In this document: piece by piece, positions 1 through 8,564 of the stretch
How positions within the stretch are numbered: position 1 is the stretch's first letter
Layout: the number at the start of each line of letters is the position of its first letter
Origin: JAWKOK01 sp963698255
Lineage (GTDB): Bacteria; Chloroflexota; Anaerolineae; Caldilineales; Caldilineaceae
Direction: 5' to 3'
Assembly: GCA_963698255.1 (NCBI GenBank)
Contig: CAVOQD010000004.1
Location: 186,001 to 250,000 of the forward strand
DNA length: 64,000 bases
Notes under the pieces: model-generated
What the model was told of the DNA's origin: nothing
The model's database searches: none
What the model saw: only the letters and a program-made list of their open reading frames with translations
Made by a program: the position numbers and the translations under genes

Positions 1-1
1 G

Positions 2-112
2 TTTGACCACAGACCCTATATCGAAAATCGCCTGGACCGTTGGAAGGTGCTTGTGCTTGCCCTGCTTTTCATTGCACTGCTCTTCGGCGCCCTGGCCTGG
101 CCGGTTTTCTGA
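2..112 (+). CDS. C-terminal end of a membrane protein (partial)
   Basis: An open frame enters from the left edge and reads 36 residues before TGA at 110-112. It has a charged stretch (residues RPYIENRLDRWK) followed by about 20 hydrophobic residues and ends PVF. This is the expected shape of a last transmembrane helix with a cytoplasmic positive flank. It converges with the kinase gene on the other strand, whose stop lies only 17 bases further on. The rest of the gene is outside the window, so no function can be given. That it is coding is inferred from the amphipathic-then-hydrophobic pattern and the tight convergent spacing. Confidence 0.45.
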   Translation, partial: FDHRPYIENRLDRWKVLVLALLFIALLFGALAWPVF

Positions 113-128
113 CAAAAACGTCCTCTCC

Positions 129-1070
129 TCATTCGTCGAGCATTCGCAGCGCCAGTCGCAACGCGCCGACGACCGGTTGGTCGACACATTCGATCGGATC
201 CAACGCTAGGCCAAGGTCGGCTACGGCCTCCAGAAAGGCCTGCCGGATCAGCTTGCCTTTGGTGATGGCGCCGCCTGCCAGTGCAATGGGAATCGCGCCG
301 GCGAAACCGAGGGCCAGCGCCACTGAGCGCACTGTGATGGCCAGTTCATGGCCTGCCTTCCGGACGATGTCCAGCGCAACGGTGTCACCTGCCTCGGCTG
401 CTTCCTCAACCAGGCGTGAGAGCGCGGCGATTTCCGTGCTCGTCGCACCTGCGTGGTAGATGCGGTAGAGCAGCCGTTCCGGCTCGCTGAGCGACCAGTG
501 AGTCAACACCGCATCGGTCAGCCTTGTCTGCGGTCCACGCCCGTCATGGGCCCTCATCACAGCACGCAGCGCTGCTCGCCCCAGATAGTATCCGCTCCCG
601 TCATCGCCCAGAATGTGCCCCCATCCGTCCGATCGCGCCTGCTTGCCATCAAGGTCACGGCCGTAGCAGATGGCGCCGGTACCGCAGATCAGCGCAATGC
701 CCCAGCCGTTGGGGGTTCCAGCGGCCAACACCAAATGAGCGTCGTTGGCGATCATGGCGTGGGTACCGGGCAAGGTGCGATCCAGCCAGGACTGGGTTAG
801 CGCCAGATCCTCGGGCCGGTCCACACCGGAGAGACCCAGGCAGGCCGCGGCGACCGGCCTACGCGTTCTGCCTGCATCTGCAAACGCGCGGTCCACGGCC
901 AGCGTGAGTTCGCGTTCGGCGTTGTCGATGCCGATGGCCTGATGGTTGGACGCGCCGGCTGCGCCGCGCCCGATGATTGTGCCGTCGGCTGTGGCCAGAA
1001 TGGACGCCGTCTTGCTGCCGCCGCCGTCGACGGCCAGGACGAGTCGCTCTGCAAGGTTTTCTCGGTTCAT
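129..1070 (-). CDS. BadF/BadG-type ATPase, N-acetylglucosamine kinase-like
   Basis: Actin-fold sugar kinase of the BadF/BadG/BcrA/BcrD family. The N-terminal phosphate-1 loop reads LAVDGGGSKT and a second glycine-rich segment reads ALICGTGAICYGRD, followed by GWGHILGDDGSGYYLG, all typical of bacterial GlcNAc or MurNAc/GlcNAc kinases. I start it at the ATG at 1070 (MNRENLAERLV), which gives about 313 residues, the usual length; the longer open frame upstream has no family signal. It is the last gene of a minus-strand set behind murQ and anmK, so it probably phosphorylates amino sugars released from recycled peptidoglycan. The exact substrate (GlcNAc, GlcN or MurNAc) cannot be read from sequence. 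Confidence 0.85.
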   Translation of the reverse strand: MNRENLAERLVLAVDGGGSKTASILATADGTIIGRGAAGASNHQAIGIDNAERELTLAVDRAFADAGRTRRPVAAACLGLSGVDRPEDLALTQSWLDRTLPGTHAMIANDAHLVLAAGTPNGWGIALICGTGAICYGRDLDGKQARSDGWGHILGDDGSGYYLGRAALRAVMRAHDGRGPQTRLTDAVLTHWSLSEPERLLYRIYHAGATSTEIAALSRLVEEAAEAGDTVALDIVRKAGHELAITVRSVALALGFAGAIPIALAGGAITKGKLIRQAFLEAVADLGLALDPIECVDQPVVGALRLALRMLDE

Positions 1071-1185
1071 TCTTATAGTCAACTTTCGTGATGACTCTAT
1101 CGCCAAGCACCAATGGGACGCGGATGACACGGATGAAGCGGACTAAAACGGACATTGACCTCCAACCAAATATTCCGGTGACAAT

Positions 1186-1263
1186 GTAGGTGCGGTTGCA
1201 AACCGCACGGACTGAGGAATCTCTGGGCTGCTCGAGAATCGCGCGGTTGCAGACCGCACCTAC
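1186..1263. repeat. Dispersed palindrome, family B (GTAGGTGCGGTT)
   Basis: The left arm at 1186-1208 begins GTAGGTGCGGTTGCAAACCG and is itself a hairpin. The right arm at about 1243-1263 is its inverse and ends CCGCACCTAC. The middle carries ACTGAGGAATCTC, a piece that recurs in the family E repeats. The same GTAGGTGCGGTTTGCAA arm flanks the IS4 element at 54144 and 55657. It fills the gap between murQ and the kinase gene. Confidence 0.75.
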
Positions 1264-1354
1264 GACCGTCGGATAAGACTCTAATCCTCAATTTCCGTGG
1301 GAATCGGGCCGAATCAGCGTACTCTGCGTCCCATCCGACAACTTGTATGGTTTC

Positions 1355-2233
1355 TCAAATAGCTCTGCGGATCACGCCGCCCGCCTGAGCCAAGCGTTGG
1401 CGAGCATTCTCCGGCTCGACGTCGAGCAGTGCAGCCACGATGGCGGTTTTCACCTCGCCGTCGCTGGCGGCGAGCAGATCGGCTGCTTCCGTCTCGTTCA
1501 ATCCTGTGGCTTGTATGACGATACGGCGGGCCCGATCACGTAGTTTGCTGTTGGTGGTCTGGACGTCGACCATCAGATTGCCGTAGGTCTTGCCCAGCCG
1601 GATCAAAACGCCTGTGGAGAGCATGTTGAGCACGAGCTTCTGCGCTGTCCCAGCCTTGAGGCGGGTCGACCCGGTCACCACTTCCGGCCCCACGACAGGG
1701 ACAATGGCGATGTCGGCGGCCTGTTGCATGGGGCTGCCGGCGTTGCAGACCACGGCGACCACCAACGCGCCGCGTTGTCTGGCTTCGTCCATGGCCCCGA
1801 GCACAAAGGGCGTGCGCCCGCTGGCCGCAATGCCGACCACGCTGTCCTGCGGAGCGATGTGCAGGTCGACCATGGCCTGGACACCGGCCTCCCGTTCGTC
1901 CTCGGCCCCTTCGACCGCGTCGGTGATGGCCCGCCGACCGCCGGCGATGACCCCGACGACCAACTCCGGCGGCGTGTTGAAGGTGGGGGGGCATTCGGAG
2001 GCATCGAGCACGCCCAGCCGGCCGGATGTGCCCGCGCCGACGTAGATCAGCCGGCCGCCCTCCTGCATGCGCGCGGCGATGGCATCGATGGCTACGGCGA
2101 TGGCTTCGGCCTGCTCGCCTACGGCCGGCGCCACCTTGGCGTCCTCGGCGTTGATGATCTGAACCATTTCGAGGGTCGACACGATGTCGATTTGCTCTGT
2201 GTTCGGATTGCGACTTTCGGTGGTCGGATTCAT
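1355..2233 (-). CDS. murQ: N-acetylmuramic acid 6-phosphate etherase
   Basis: Cleaves the lactyl ether of MurNAc-6-phosphate to give GlcNAc-6-phosphate and D-lactate, in the cytoplasm, during peptidoglycan recycling. It has an SIS fold with the family signature GAGTSGRLGVLDASECPPTF near residues 63-82 and the second conserved stretch GIAASGRTPFV. The ATG at 2233 (MNPTTESRNPN) gives 292 residues, close to the usual 300. The stop of anmK and this start overlap as ATGA at 2230-2233, so the two genes are translationally coupled. The helical C-terminal UBA-like part (NETEAADLLAASDGEVK) is present, so the protein looks complete. Confidence 0.95.
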   Translation of the reverse strand: MNPTTESRNPNTEQIDIVSTLEMVQIINAEDAKVAPAVGEQAEAIAVAIDAIAARMQEGGRLIYVGAGTSGRLGVLDASECPPTFNTPPELVVGVIAGGRRAITDAVEGAEDEREAGVQAMVDLHIAPQDSVVGIAASGRTPFVLGAMDEARQRGALVVAVVCNAGSPMQQAADIAIVPVVGPEVVTGSTRLKAGTAQKLVLNMLSTGVLIRLGKTYGNLMVDVQTTNSKLRDRARRIVIQATGLNETEAADLLAASDGEVKTAIVAALLDVEPENARQRLAQAGGVIRRAI

Positions 2234-3432
2234 GGTCTGGATCGATTTCCGTCCTCTCTCATAGGCCAGAGCCGGCCCGGTGTGATGGTCCCCATAGGGA
2301 CCGCACGCGTTGCGCCGGTGGCTGAAGGCAGATTGCATGGTCGGCCGTGCCAGGTCTCGTAGGCGAAGACGGCGAAGGCGATGGCCTCCTTGGCGTCGGC
2401 CGGCAGCCCGGCGTCGTCGGTTGTCAATACCTCTGTGCCAATTGTCTTCTCCGGATTGAGATAGTCGGAGAGCATGGCCATCAGCGTGGCGTTGCGTGCG
2501 CCGCCGCCGCTGACAAAGACCGTTTTCGGACGTTGGGGCAGGAAATCGCGGTAGGCTCGGGCAATGCTATGGGCCGTGAACGCTGTGACCGTCGCCACCA
2601 GATTGGCGTGGCTGAGGCCAAGCTCAATGCCCCGCGCCCAGATGCGGGCGCCGTACTGCCGTCCGAACAGCTCACGGCCGGTGGTCTTGGGCAGCGGCTG
2701 GGCCAGGTAGGGTTCGAGCATCAGTTCGTCCAGCAGTGTCGTGTTGACGATGCCTGTGGCCGCAAACTCACCGCCGAAGTCGAACGTCAACGCTCCGTCG
2801 GTCGAGCGCTGGATGGCGTCGTCGATGAGCATGTTGCCGGGGCCGGTGTCGAAGGCAAAGGGCAATTCGCCTGCGCCGGATGAGTCCTGGGTGGGCGGCA
2901 GGTAGGTCACGTTGGCGATGCCGCCGATATTCTGTGCGGCCCGCGGCTCGGTCGGGTGGGCGAGCAACAGCGCGTCGAGGAAGGAGACCAGCGGCGCACC
3001 CTGGCCGCCGGCGGCCATGTCGCGTGTGCGGAAATTGCTGACCGTGGTGATGCCGGTGCGTTCGGCGATGATCGCTGCCTCGCCCAATTGCAGCGTCGAT
3101 GCGTCCGGCCCGTCGGCAATGTGCCAGACCGTCTGGCCGTGGCTGCCGATGAGATCGACCTGGTCAGGCGTCAGCCCTGCGGCGTCGATGGCTCGCAGCG
3201 CTGCCTCGGCAAAGGCTTCGCCCAGCGCAAAGTTGAGGCTGCAAAGCTGATCGACCGTGGCCGTCTCGGGGCGAAAGGCGGCGAAGATGCGCTCGCTGAG
3301 GGCGTGCGGATGGGGCGTCTCCTGGCGGGCGAGCAGTCGCCACGCCAACGCGGGCGGCGCGCCCGAGATCTCGACCACGGCGGCGTCGGTGCCGTCGGCC
3401 GACGTGCCGGACATAAGGCCAATGACGATCAT
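2230..3432 (-). CDS. anmK: Anhydro-N-acetylmuramic acid kinase
   Basis: Hydrolyses the 1,6-anhydro ring of anhMurNAc and phosphorylates it to MurNAc-6-phosphate, the substrate of MurQ encoded next. The N-terminus IGLMSGTSADGTDAAVVEI is the family signature; DTGPGNMLIDD and FVSGGGARNATLM mark the later nucleotide and sugar sites. The start is the ATG at 3432, with GGAGACACC directly upstream as ribosome-binding site; the ORF could extend further but would lose this. Length is 400 residues, against a usual 370-390. It overlaps murQ by four bases. A family A palindrome lies 40 bases upstream of the start, between this gene and the serine hydrolase. Confidence 0.96.
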   Translation of the reverse strand: MIVIGLMSGTSADGTDAAVVEISGAPPALAWRLLARQETPHPHALSERIFAAFRPETATVDQLCSLNFALGEAFAEAALRAIDAAGLTPDQVDLIGSHGQTVWHIADGPDASTLQLGEAAIIAERTGITTVSNFRTRDMAAGGQGAPLVSFLDALLLAHPTEPRAAQNIGGIANVTYLPPTQDSSGAGELPFAFDTGPGNMLIDDAIQRSTDGALTFDFGGEFAATGIVNTTLLDELMLEPYLAQPLPKTTGRELFGRQYGARIWARGIELGLSHANLVATVTAFTAHSIARAYRDFLPQRPKTVFVSGGGARNATLMAMLSDYLNPEKTIGTEVLTTDDAGLPADAKEAIAFAVFAYETWHGRPCNLPSATGATRAVPMGTITPGRLWPMREDGNRSRP

Positions 3433-3470
3433 GGTGTCTCCATTGTATTTTGTTCGTAGTAATCGCTTTT

Positions 3471-3543
3471 GCAGCACGACATTTATGTCGTAGCAGTTTA
3501 GCTGTACTCTATATAGGCGGCTACGACATAAATGTCGTGCTAC
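3471..3543. repeat. Dispersed palindrome, family A (ACGACATTTATGTCGT)
   Basis: Arms of about 24 bases (3471-3494 and 3520-3543) are inverted copies of each other, and each arm is itself built on the palindrome ACGACATTTATGTCGT. A second copy with the same arms but a different loop lies at 50496-50572. Both copies sit between genes of the same strand inside apparent operons. In RNA it would fold into a long stem, so it could act as an attenuator or processing site. Confidence 0.85.
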
Positions 3544-3599
3544 AGTCTACGCCAGCGTCAATTCGTTGCCTTCTAACAGCCCGTAATAGAACCTATTTT

Positions 3600-4748
3600 C
3601 TAAACGATTCCTTTTTTGTCCATAGCATCAACCGCATCGACGATCGCCTGGTGGACATCGACCCGCAGTTGGCCGATCTTGCGGTCTGTACGGCCGTGGT
3701 AGACTTCGTTGGTGAGCAATGCCACAACCAGCTCACGCTCCGGATCGATCCAGAGGGACGTGCCGGTGAATCCCGTATGCCCAAAGGCGCTTGGACAAAA
3801 CGGGTGACTGCTTGCCGTCGGATCGGCGGACCAGAGCAGAAAGCCCAGCCCACGGCTGACGCCATGCTCGCTCGACTGTTCGACGATCATTTCGGCGACG
3901 GTGGCCGGGGCGAGCAATGCCCCGCCGTGGTCCAGGTACATCTGCCCAAAGCGAGCAACGTCGCCGGCTGTCGAAAAGATCCCCGCATGGCCGGCGATGC
4001 CTCCTAGGCCGAAGGCGTTCTCGTCGTGGACCTGGCCGACGATGCGCCGGTTGCGCCACGTGCAGAACTCGGTGGGCGCGATGTTGGGCGGCGGCGTTCC
4101 ATCCTCCGTCGGCAGATAGCCGGTGTGCGCCAATCCGAGGGGGGCGATCACCTTATCGTGGACCGCCCGATCCAGGCGCTGGCCGGCCAGTTGTTCAACA
4201 GCCAGCCCGAGGAGGATCAGACCGATGTCGCTGTAGACGACATGGGCGCCGGGCTGGTATGAGAAGAATGTGGTCAAAGCCATCTGCCGTGCAGCTTGAG
4301 CGTCCGGTTGGCGGAAGAGCGGTCGCCAGGCCGGCAGGCCGCTGCTGTGGGTGAGCAGTTGGCGAAAGGTGATGGAGCCGGCGTTGACCTCGTCCGTCGG
4401 TCCGTCGACGGTCACAAACTCGCCCCAGTCCAGCGGATCTTCGTACGGCTGAACCGGTCGCAGTCCGTTGAAGGCCGACAACACCGAGCCGACCGACTGG
4501 TCGACCGCGACTCTGCCGGCGTCGACCAGTCGCATGAAGGCGGTCACGGCGAAGAGCTTGGTGACCGAAGCCAGGTCGAAGCGTGTTTCCATGGTGGCCT
4601 CGGCCTGCCGGGTCTCGGGATCGAGCCAGCCGTAGGCATTGGCGGCAAGTGTCCGCCCCTGATGCCGCACGACAAGTTGCGCGGCCGGGCAGATGCCGGG
4701 CAAAGACTGTTGCAGGAGTCTGTCTGTCTTGGAGAGAGAAATTGCCAT
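3600..4748 (-). CDS. Serine hydrolase, class C beta-lactamase/PBP fold
   Basis: A 382-residue protein of the beta-lactamase (class C)/esterase fold. The catalytic SxxK is SVTK in FDLASVTKLFAV (about residues 60-63). The second motif is YSDIG in place of YxN, and the third lies near HTGFTG (KTG replaced by HTG). No clear signal peptide is visible, which fits a cytoplasmic enzyme. It is the first gene of the minus-strand set with anmK, murQ and the sugar kinase, and this gene order is common in bacteria where such hydrolases are linked to muropeptide recycling. A role in trimming the peptide or processing a muropeptide is inferred from context. It is unlikely to be a drug-resistance enzyme. Confidence 0.85.
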   Translation of the reverse strand: MAISLSKTDRLLQQSLPGICPAAQLVVRHQGRTLAANAYGWLDPETRQAEATMETRFDLASVTKLFAVTAFMRLVDAGRVAVDQSVGSVLSAFNGLRPVQPYEDPLDWGEFVTVDGPTDEVNAGSITFRQLLTHSSGLPAWRPLFRQPDAQAARQMALTTFFSYQPGAHVVYSDIGLILLGLAVEQLAGQRLDRAVHDKVIAPLGLAHTGYLPTEDGTPPPNIAPTEFCTWRNRRIVGQVHDENAFGLGGIAGHAGIFSTAGDVARFGQMYLDHGGALLAPATVAEMIVEQSSEHGVSRGLGFLLWSADPTASSHPFCPSAFGHTGFTGTSLWIDPERELVVALLTNEVYHGRTDRKIGQLRVDVHQAIVDAVDAMDKKGIV

Positions 4749-4822
4749 AGTGGGATCAGTATACCAAATCCGCGCGCCGAGCCGTAACCGGCGAATTGTG
4801 ATGACGATATAGGCGAATGTTG

Positions 4823-4910
4823 ATAGACCGCGGATTTGACGAATTAGGCTAATTTGCGTGGATGAAATTCAGATCAATCCGGTTCCGTCCGCCAAATCCG
4901 CGATCGATTG
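4823..4910. repeat. Degenerate palindrome, family C (CCGCGGATTTG)
   Basis: Left text GACCGCGGATTTGACGAATT and right text CCGCCAAATCCGCGATCG form an imperfect inverted repeat. Better-preserved members are at 8371-8452 and 52851-52942. It lies upstream of both the serine hydrolase (minus) and tRNA-Lys (plus). Confidence 0.5.
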
Positions 4911-4971
4911 GCGCCGCACCCCGTATCGTTCCGAAGTATGTCTGTTTGCGGCTGGAATCGGCGTGTTCGTT

Positions 4972-5000
4972 TTGCTACGCTTTCGGGACTATGATAATAT
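4972..5000 (+). promoter_or_regulatory. Sigma-70-type promoter of tRNA-Lys
   Basis: TTGCTA at 4972-4977 and TAATAT at 4995-5000 are separated by 17 bases. The tRNA begins 20 bases after the -10 element. Spacing and match are good; no experimental support is implied. Confidence 0.55.
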
Positions 5001-5019
5001 ATGGATTGCCAATCGTTGT

Positions 5020-5092
<73 letters not shown>

Positions 5093-5106
5093 TTTTTACT
5101 CTGGAA

Positions 5107-5143
5107 GACCGGTATTCCTTGCAGAAAGGAATGCCGGTTTTTC
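5107..5143 (+). terminator. Rho-independent terminator after tRNA-Lys
   Basis: The stem ACCGGTATTCCTT / AAGGAATGCCGGT has a short loop (GCAGA) and runs into a T tract (GGTTTTTCT). Its position right behind the tRNA fits transcript termination. Confidence 0.9.
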
Positions 5144-5238
5144 TATTTTGGGACAGCGTATCCCCATACCTGATGCAGTTGATCTATTTCTCACTTGGAG
5201 GCTCTCTGAGAGAAAGCCGGTGGGACTCGGATGACGCT

Positions 5239-6552
5239 TCAATTTCTGCGAATCAGTTGCTCTTCATGGTTGCGCCGGTTGTTTCTTCGAATCAATGTTT
5301 CCAAGTAGCGAGACTTGACTTGCTCAGTGGCAAGTACTTGTTTGATCGGCGGTAGTCTTAAGATAACGCCCAACAGGCCGGCCAAAGCTCGATGGCTGTC
5401 CAGAACATGATTATCAAAGATAAGATTCTGCAATTTCCCGCGCTCAATCGCCATCATCACGACCCTGTGTGATCCATCCAATGGCGTTATGACTCTTGAC
5501 GGACGAGATTTTAGGTGGATACCTTCCACTGGGCAGGTGCGAACGCAAACACCACATCCCAAACAGAGATCTTCATTCAATCTTGCCTTTTTCAGTTTTG
5601 GTCTGTTCGGATCATTGGCCGAAACCAACGTCATGGCTTCTACTGGGCAGACGCTTAGACATTTCCCGCATCCATTGCACTTTTCTTCTTCTATCTCCGG
5701 GAGAAAATTGGTCGTGTGGACAGGATTCAGAATCGCAAATCGACGGGCAGCGATCATGGCTTCACAGCAGCAGCCACAGCAGTTGCAGATAAACGCCACA
5801 TTCTCTCTCACATTTTCGCCAAACTGAACCAGATTGTGCTCATAGGCTTGCTGCAATAGATCCAGACCTTCTTCAACCTCTACCTCGCGTGCATGTCCAT
5901 GCCTGATCAACGACGCAGCGGTGTTGTTGAAGGTCATGCATATCTCCATAGGCGCGTCGCAGGCCCGGTCCAAATGCCCCATTTTGTGTCGACAGTAGCA
6001 CATGCCGACTCCACGGTGTGTCGCCGAGCTAATGACTTCTGATGCCCGCTCATAGTCCAGAACGTGCAGTGCGTTTTGGGTGGACAGCGCCGGCTCATGC
6101 ACAAAGGCTCGGCCAACTTGCGTTTCGCCTGGCGTAAACAGATCCCGAATGAAGTCTTCTTCCACATTCATGTATTCATAGAACAATTCGCTCAGCACCT
6201 TCTGATCAATATCATCGCGTACACGCATCATCGAAAACTCAAAGAAGCCTGCCATGGGAGGCGGTAAAATGTACGTTGTCTCTCCATTCTGTTCAATGTC
6301 CACAAGTATGGCACGCTCAGCCAACACATCAAGAACTTTCTGCGTACTCTTGGCATCCATTTTCCATATCCGACCGGCCTTTTCCGCCGTAAACGGTCGT
6401 ATTGGGAGGAGCGATACAAGTTCAGCTTCCTTCTCGCTGAACAATATTTTCAAGATCTCAAACAACAGGGCTGTAGGAGACGCCCCTTGGGGGAAACGAT
6501 TCAGCCGGTCCGATAGGCTGGAATAGCTCGTCTTGGTTGTCTGATGAGCCAT
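5239..6552 (-). CDS. Multi-cluster 4Fe-4S ferredoxin-domain protein
   Basis: A cytoplasmic iron-sulfur protein of about 437 residues. The N-terminal third is helical and winged-helix-like without cysteines (KAGRIWKMDAKSTQKVLDVL). Next come a cysteine cluster CYCRHKMGHLDRAC...C and a second cluster CNCCGCCC. Two classical ferredoxin motifs, CNGCGKCLSVCP and CLGCGVCVRTCP, follow. The start is the ATG at 6552 because AGGAGAAGG lies 3 bases upstream. This layout belongs to a family usually annotated only as 4Fe-4S dicluster protein; the partner and electron donor are unknown. It stands alone, convergent with the tRNA and flanked upstream by a family E repeat. A redox or regulatory role is inference. 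Confidence 0.8.
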   Translation of the reverse strand: MAHQTTKTSYSSLSDRLNRFPQGASPTALLFEILKILFSEKEAELVSLLPIRPFTAEKAGRIWKMDAKSTQKVLDVLAERAILVDIEQNGETTYILPPPMAGFFEFSMMRVRDDIDQKVLSELFYEYMNVEEDFIRDLFTPGETQVGRAFVHEPALSTQNALHVLDYERASEVISSATHRGVGMCYCRHKMGHLDRACDAPMEICMTFNNTAASLIRHGHAREVEVEEGLDLLQQAYEHNLVQFGENVRENVAFICNCCGCCCEAMIAARRFAILNPVHTTNFLPEIEEEKCNGCGKCLSVCPVEAMTLVSANDPNRPKLKKARLNEDLCLGCGVCVRTCPVEGIHLKSRPSRVITPLDGSHRVVMMAIERGKLQNLIFDNHVLDSHRALAGLLGVILRLPPIKQVLATEQVKSRYLETLIRRNNRRNHEEQLIRRN

Positions 6553-6659
6553 GGTCCTTCTCCTATCTTTCTCAATCTGCTTCCGGGGATCGCCGACACT
6601 GTGCGTCACAGTTCTGCAGTGCGGACAAGACCAAAAATACGGGTGGAACCGTTCAGGTA

Positions 6660-6782
6660 CAGTAGTTGACGATTTAATGAAAAGCGAGATTCCTTCGATT
6701 CCACTCAGGACATGCCTTCGCTGGCATTTTGCCGGAGTGGCATATTTAAAAATGGCCGCTCAGAACGGCAAATCGTGAACTA
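6660..6782. repeat. Dispersed element, family E (AGTTCACGATTT ends)
   Basis: The ends CAGTAGTTGACGATTT and AAATCGTGAACTA are inverted repeats. The inside contains GAGATTCCTTCGATTC and ACTCAGGACATGCCTTCGCT, shared almost word for word with the copy at 9343-9467, and the end sequence recurs at 35924-36046. It lies upstream of the Fe-S gene. Confidence 0.8.
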
Positions 6783-6861
6783 ATGAGGTATGTGTACCTC
6801 TCTTGTCCATGCACACCAGATGAATAGCGTCTACTGTATTCGGTTGGTGGCTACACGCTGG

Positions 6862-7050
6862 CTACAAACTGGCTACATCGTGCACCATCGATACCTGTTG
6901 TGGCCGTGGTCGACCTAATTGGGCTTGTCCATCTGCGAATATCTGTTTACACTGATAGCAGTTTTTCGACACGTGGGCGCCACGCCGGCGACAGAGAGTG
7001 ACTGCGATCGAATGATGGGGTTTGGGACTGCCATGGCAAGTGGCGACCAT
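6862..7050 (-). pseudogene. Possible transposase zinc-finger remnant
   Basis: A short frame contains CYQCKQIFADGQAQLGRPRP. This resembles the zinc-finger end of IS1-like InsA or related transposases, where a YxCxxC pair is followed by F-x-D and a GRP segment. The first cysteine pair and everything else are missing, and there is no ribosome-binding site. I rate it as a likely fossil of an insertion sequence, and it could also be chance. Confidence 0.25.
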
Positions 7051-7094
7051 GTAGTCAAGAAATTGTTCCGGACCAAACTCGATGGAGGTTGATC

Positions 7095-7376
7095 ATGAGT
7101 TTTTCTGTAGGCATCGCCGTCGGTCTGGCCTTGGGCATCGCCATCGGCGTTGCTTCGGGCCGCAAAGATGCATTGCAGGCCATTGTTGCCTATGCCCAGG
7201 CACGCGGTATCGTGGTGTTGGACGCGTCTGGTGCGGCCATCCGGTTGGAAGATTTCCTGAATGACGCTGTGAAGACGGACGACAAGCGCCGCCGACCGTT
7301 GCTCCTGGCCCTGGTCGTGTTGGGCGTCCTGATTTTGGTCGGACTACTGGCCTACTTCTGGCAACTGGGCAGCTAG
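7095..7376 (+). CDS. Small bitopic/hairpin membrane protein
   Basis: A 93-residue protein. The start is the ATG at 7095, with GGAGG six bases upstream. Residues 1-22 (MSFSVGIAVGLALGIAIGVASG) form a glycine-zipper-like hydrophobic helix. The middle is soluble and ends in KTDDKRRRP, and residues about 70-90 form a second helix (LLLALVVLGVLILVGLLAYF). No known domain is recognised. It stands alone, about 110 bases before the RibD-like gene on the same strand. It is a real gene by start signal and topology; function unknown. Confidence 0.7.
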   Translation: MSFSVGIAVGLALGIAIGVASGRKDALQAIVAYAQARGIVVLDASGAAIRLEDFLNDAVKTDDKRRRPLLLALVVLGVLILVGLLAYFWQLGS

Positions 7377-7483
7377 AACTGGAGCCAAGTCGCATCGACG
7401 GATAGTCTCATGGAAACCTATGTCTTCGTCCATGTACTCGTCACCGACGACGAGTATGACTTTGCAGCAGCCAAGGAGTGAAA

Positions 7484-8348
7484 ATGACCACCGATCCGAA
7501 TCTTGCCCAACTCGTCACTCGCCTCTTCCCCCAGCCCGCCGGCCAGGAACCGCTCCACGGCCTCTATCTGGGCCATGATCTGCGACGGTACGCCGACGAG
7601 AGCGGGCAACCGTTCGTCTACAGCGACTATGTCGTCAGCTTGGACGGGCGCATCGCCGTGCCGCACCCGTCCAAGCCGGGCTTGACCGTGCCCAAGCAGA
7701 TCGCCAACGATCGCGATTGGCGACTGTTTCAGGAATTGGCCGTCCAGGCCGACGTGGTGATCACCAGCGGGCGCTATCTGCGCGACTATGCCGACGGTCG
7801 TGCTCAGGAGATCCTCCAGGTCTACGACGATCCGCGCTTTGCCGATCTCAAGCAATGGCGGCTGGACCGTGGCCTCAAGCCGCAGCCGGCGCTGGCTGTG
7901 ATCAGCGGGAGCCTGGAGTTTTCGATCCCGGAGGCATTGACCCGTGGCGATCGGGAGGTGCTCATCTTCACCGTGGAGAGCGCCGACCGTGAACGGATTG
8001 CGCAGTTGGAACGGGAGGCGGGCCGGGTCTTCACTGCCGGTGAAACCAGCGTGCAGGGCGAGACCTTCGTGTCTCGGCTGAGCGAACTTGGCTATCGCAC
8101 CGTCTACAATGCGACCGGACCGAAGGTGCTGCATCTGCTGCTGGCCGGCAGCGTGCTCGACCGACTCTACCTCACGCATGCCAATCGGCTGCTTGGGCGG
8201 CGATCCCTATTCGAGCGTGGTCGAAGGTCCGCTGCTCGACCCGGCTGTCGGCATGCGCCTGCATTCCATCTATCTGGATTCAGATGCGCTGGATGGGCTG
8301 GGGCAATTGTTTGTCTCCTACGATCGTGTGGGTGAGGATCCGGGATGA
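7484..8348 (+). CDS. RibD C-terminal-domain (dihydrofolate reductase-like) protein, frameshifted
   Basis: NADPH-dependent reductase of the RibD C-terminal/DHFR-like fold, related to the riboflavin pathway reductase, but no deaminase domain is present. The N-terminal half has VYSDYVVSLDGRIAV and DWRLFQELAVQADVVITSGRYLRD. The C-terminal part has GPKVLHLLLAGSVLDRLYLTHANRLL. At 8195-8197 the frame breaks: the text CTTGGGCGGC needs one G fewer to read LLGGDPYSSVVEGP and then continue to the TGA at 8346-8348. The start is the ATG at 7484, behind AAGGAG; the GTG six bases earlier is less likely. Reconstructed length is about 287 residues. Whether it serves riboflavin synthesis or another reduction is open. 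Confidence 0.75.
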
Positions 8349-8370
8349 TCGCGTTTTCTGTGTTGGATAA

Positions 8371-8452
8371 TAGACCGCGGATGCGGCGGATTTGGCTGAT
8401 AATATCAGATAAAATCAGGCTGCTTCCGCCTAATCCGCCGCATCCGCGGTCC
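8371..8452. repeat. Dispersed palindrome, family C (ACCGCGGATGCGGCGGATT)
   Basis: Arms TAGACCGCGGATGCGGCGGA (from 8371) and TCCGCCGCATCCGCGGTC (to 8452) are near-perfect inverted repeats. An inner stem CAGATAAAATC/AGGCTG is weaker. It lies between the RibD-like gene and rpiA. The longest and cleanest relative is at 52851-52942. Confidence 0.85.
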
Positions 8453-8564
8453 ATCGTCGTTCTCTTCGACAGACTGCGGGCGTGTGCATTTGCCGAGCCG
8501 ATATCAGCCGTCTATACTCTTGGAATCAATCAACCCCATCCCATTTACGCAGGCAGAATCAGGT

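Noticed and set aside
8189..8202. Programmed frameshifting at CTTGGGCGGC in the RibD-like gene and dehydratase 2
   Set aside because: There is no X-XXY-YYZ slippery site and no downstream stimulatory structure. The many other +1 sites in the window fit read errors better.
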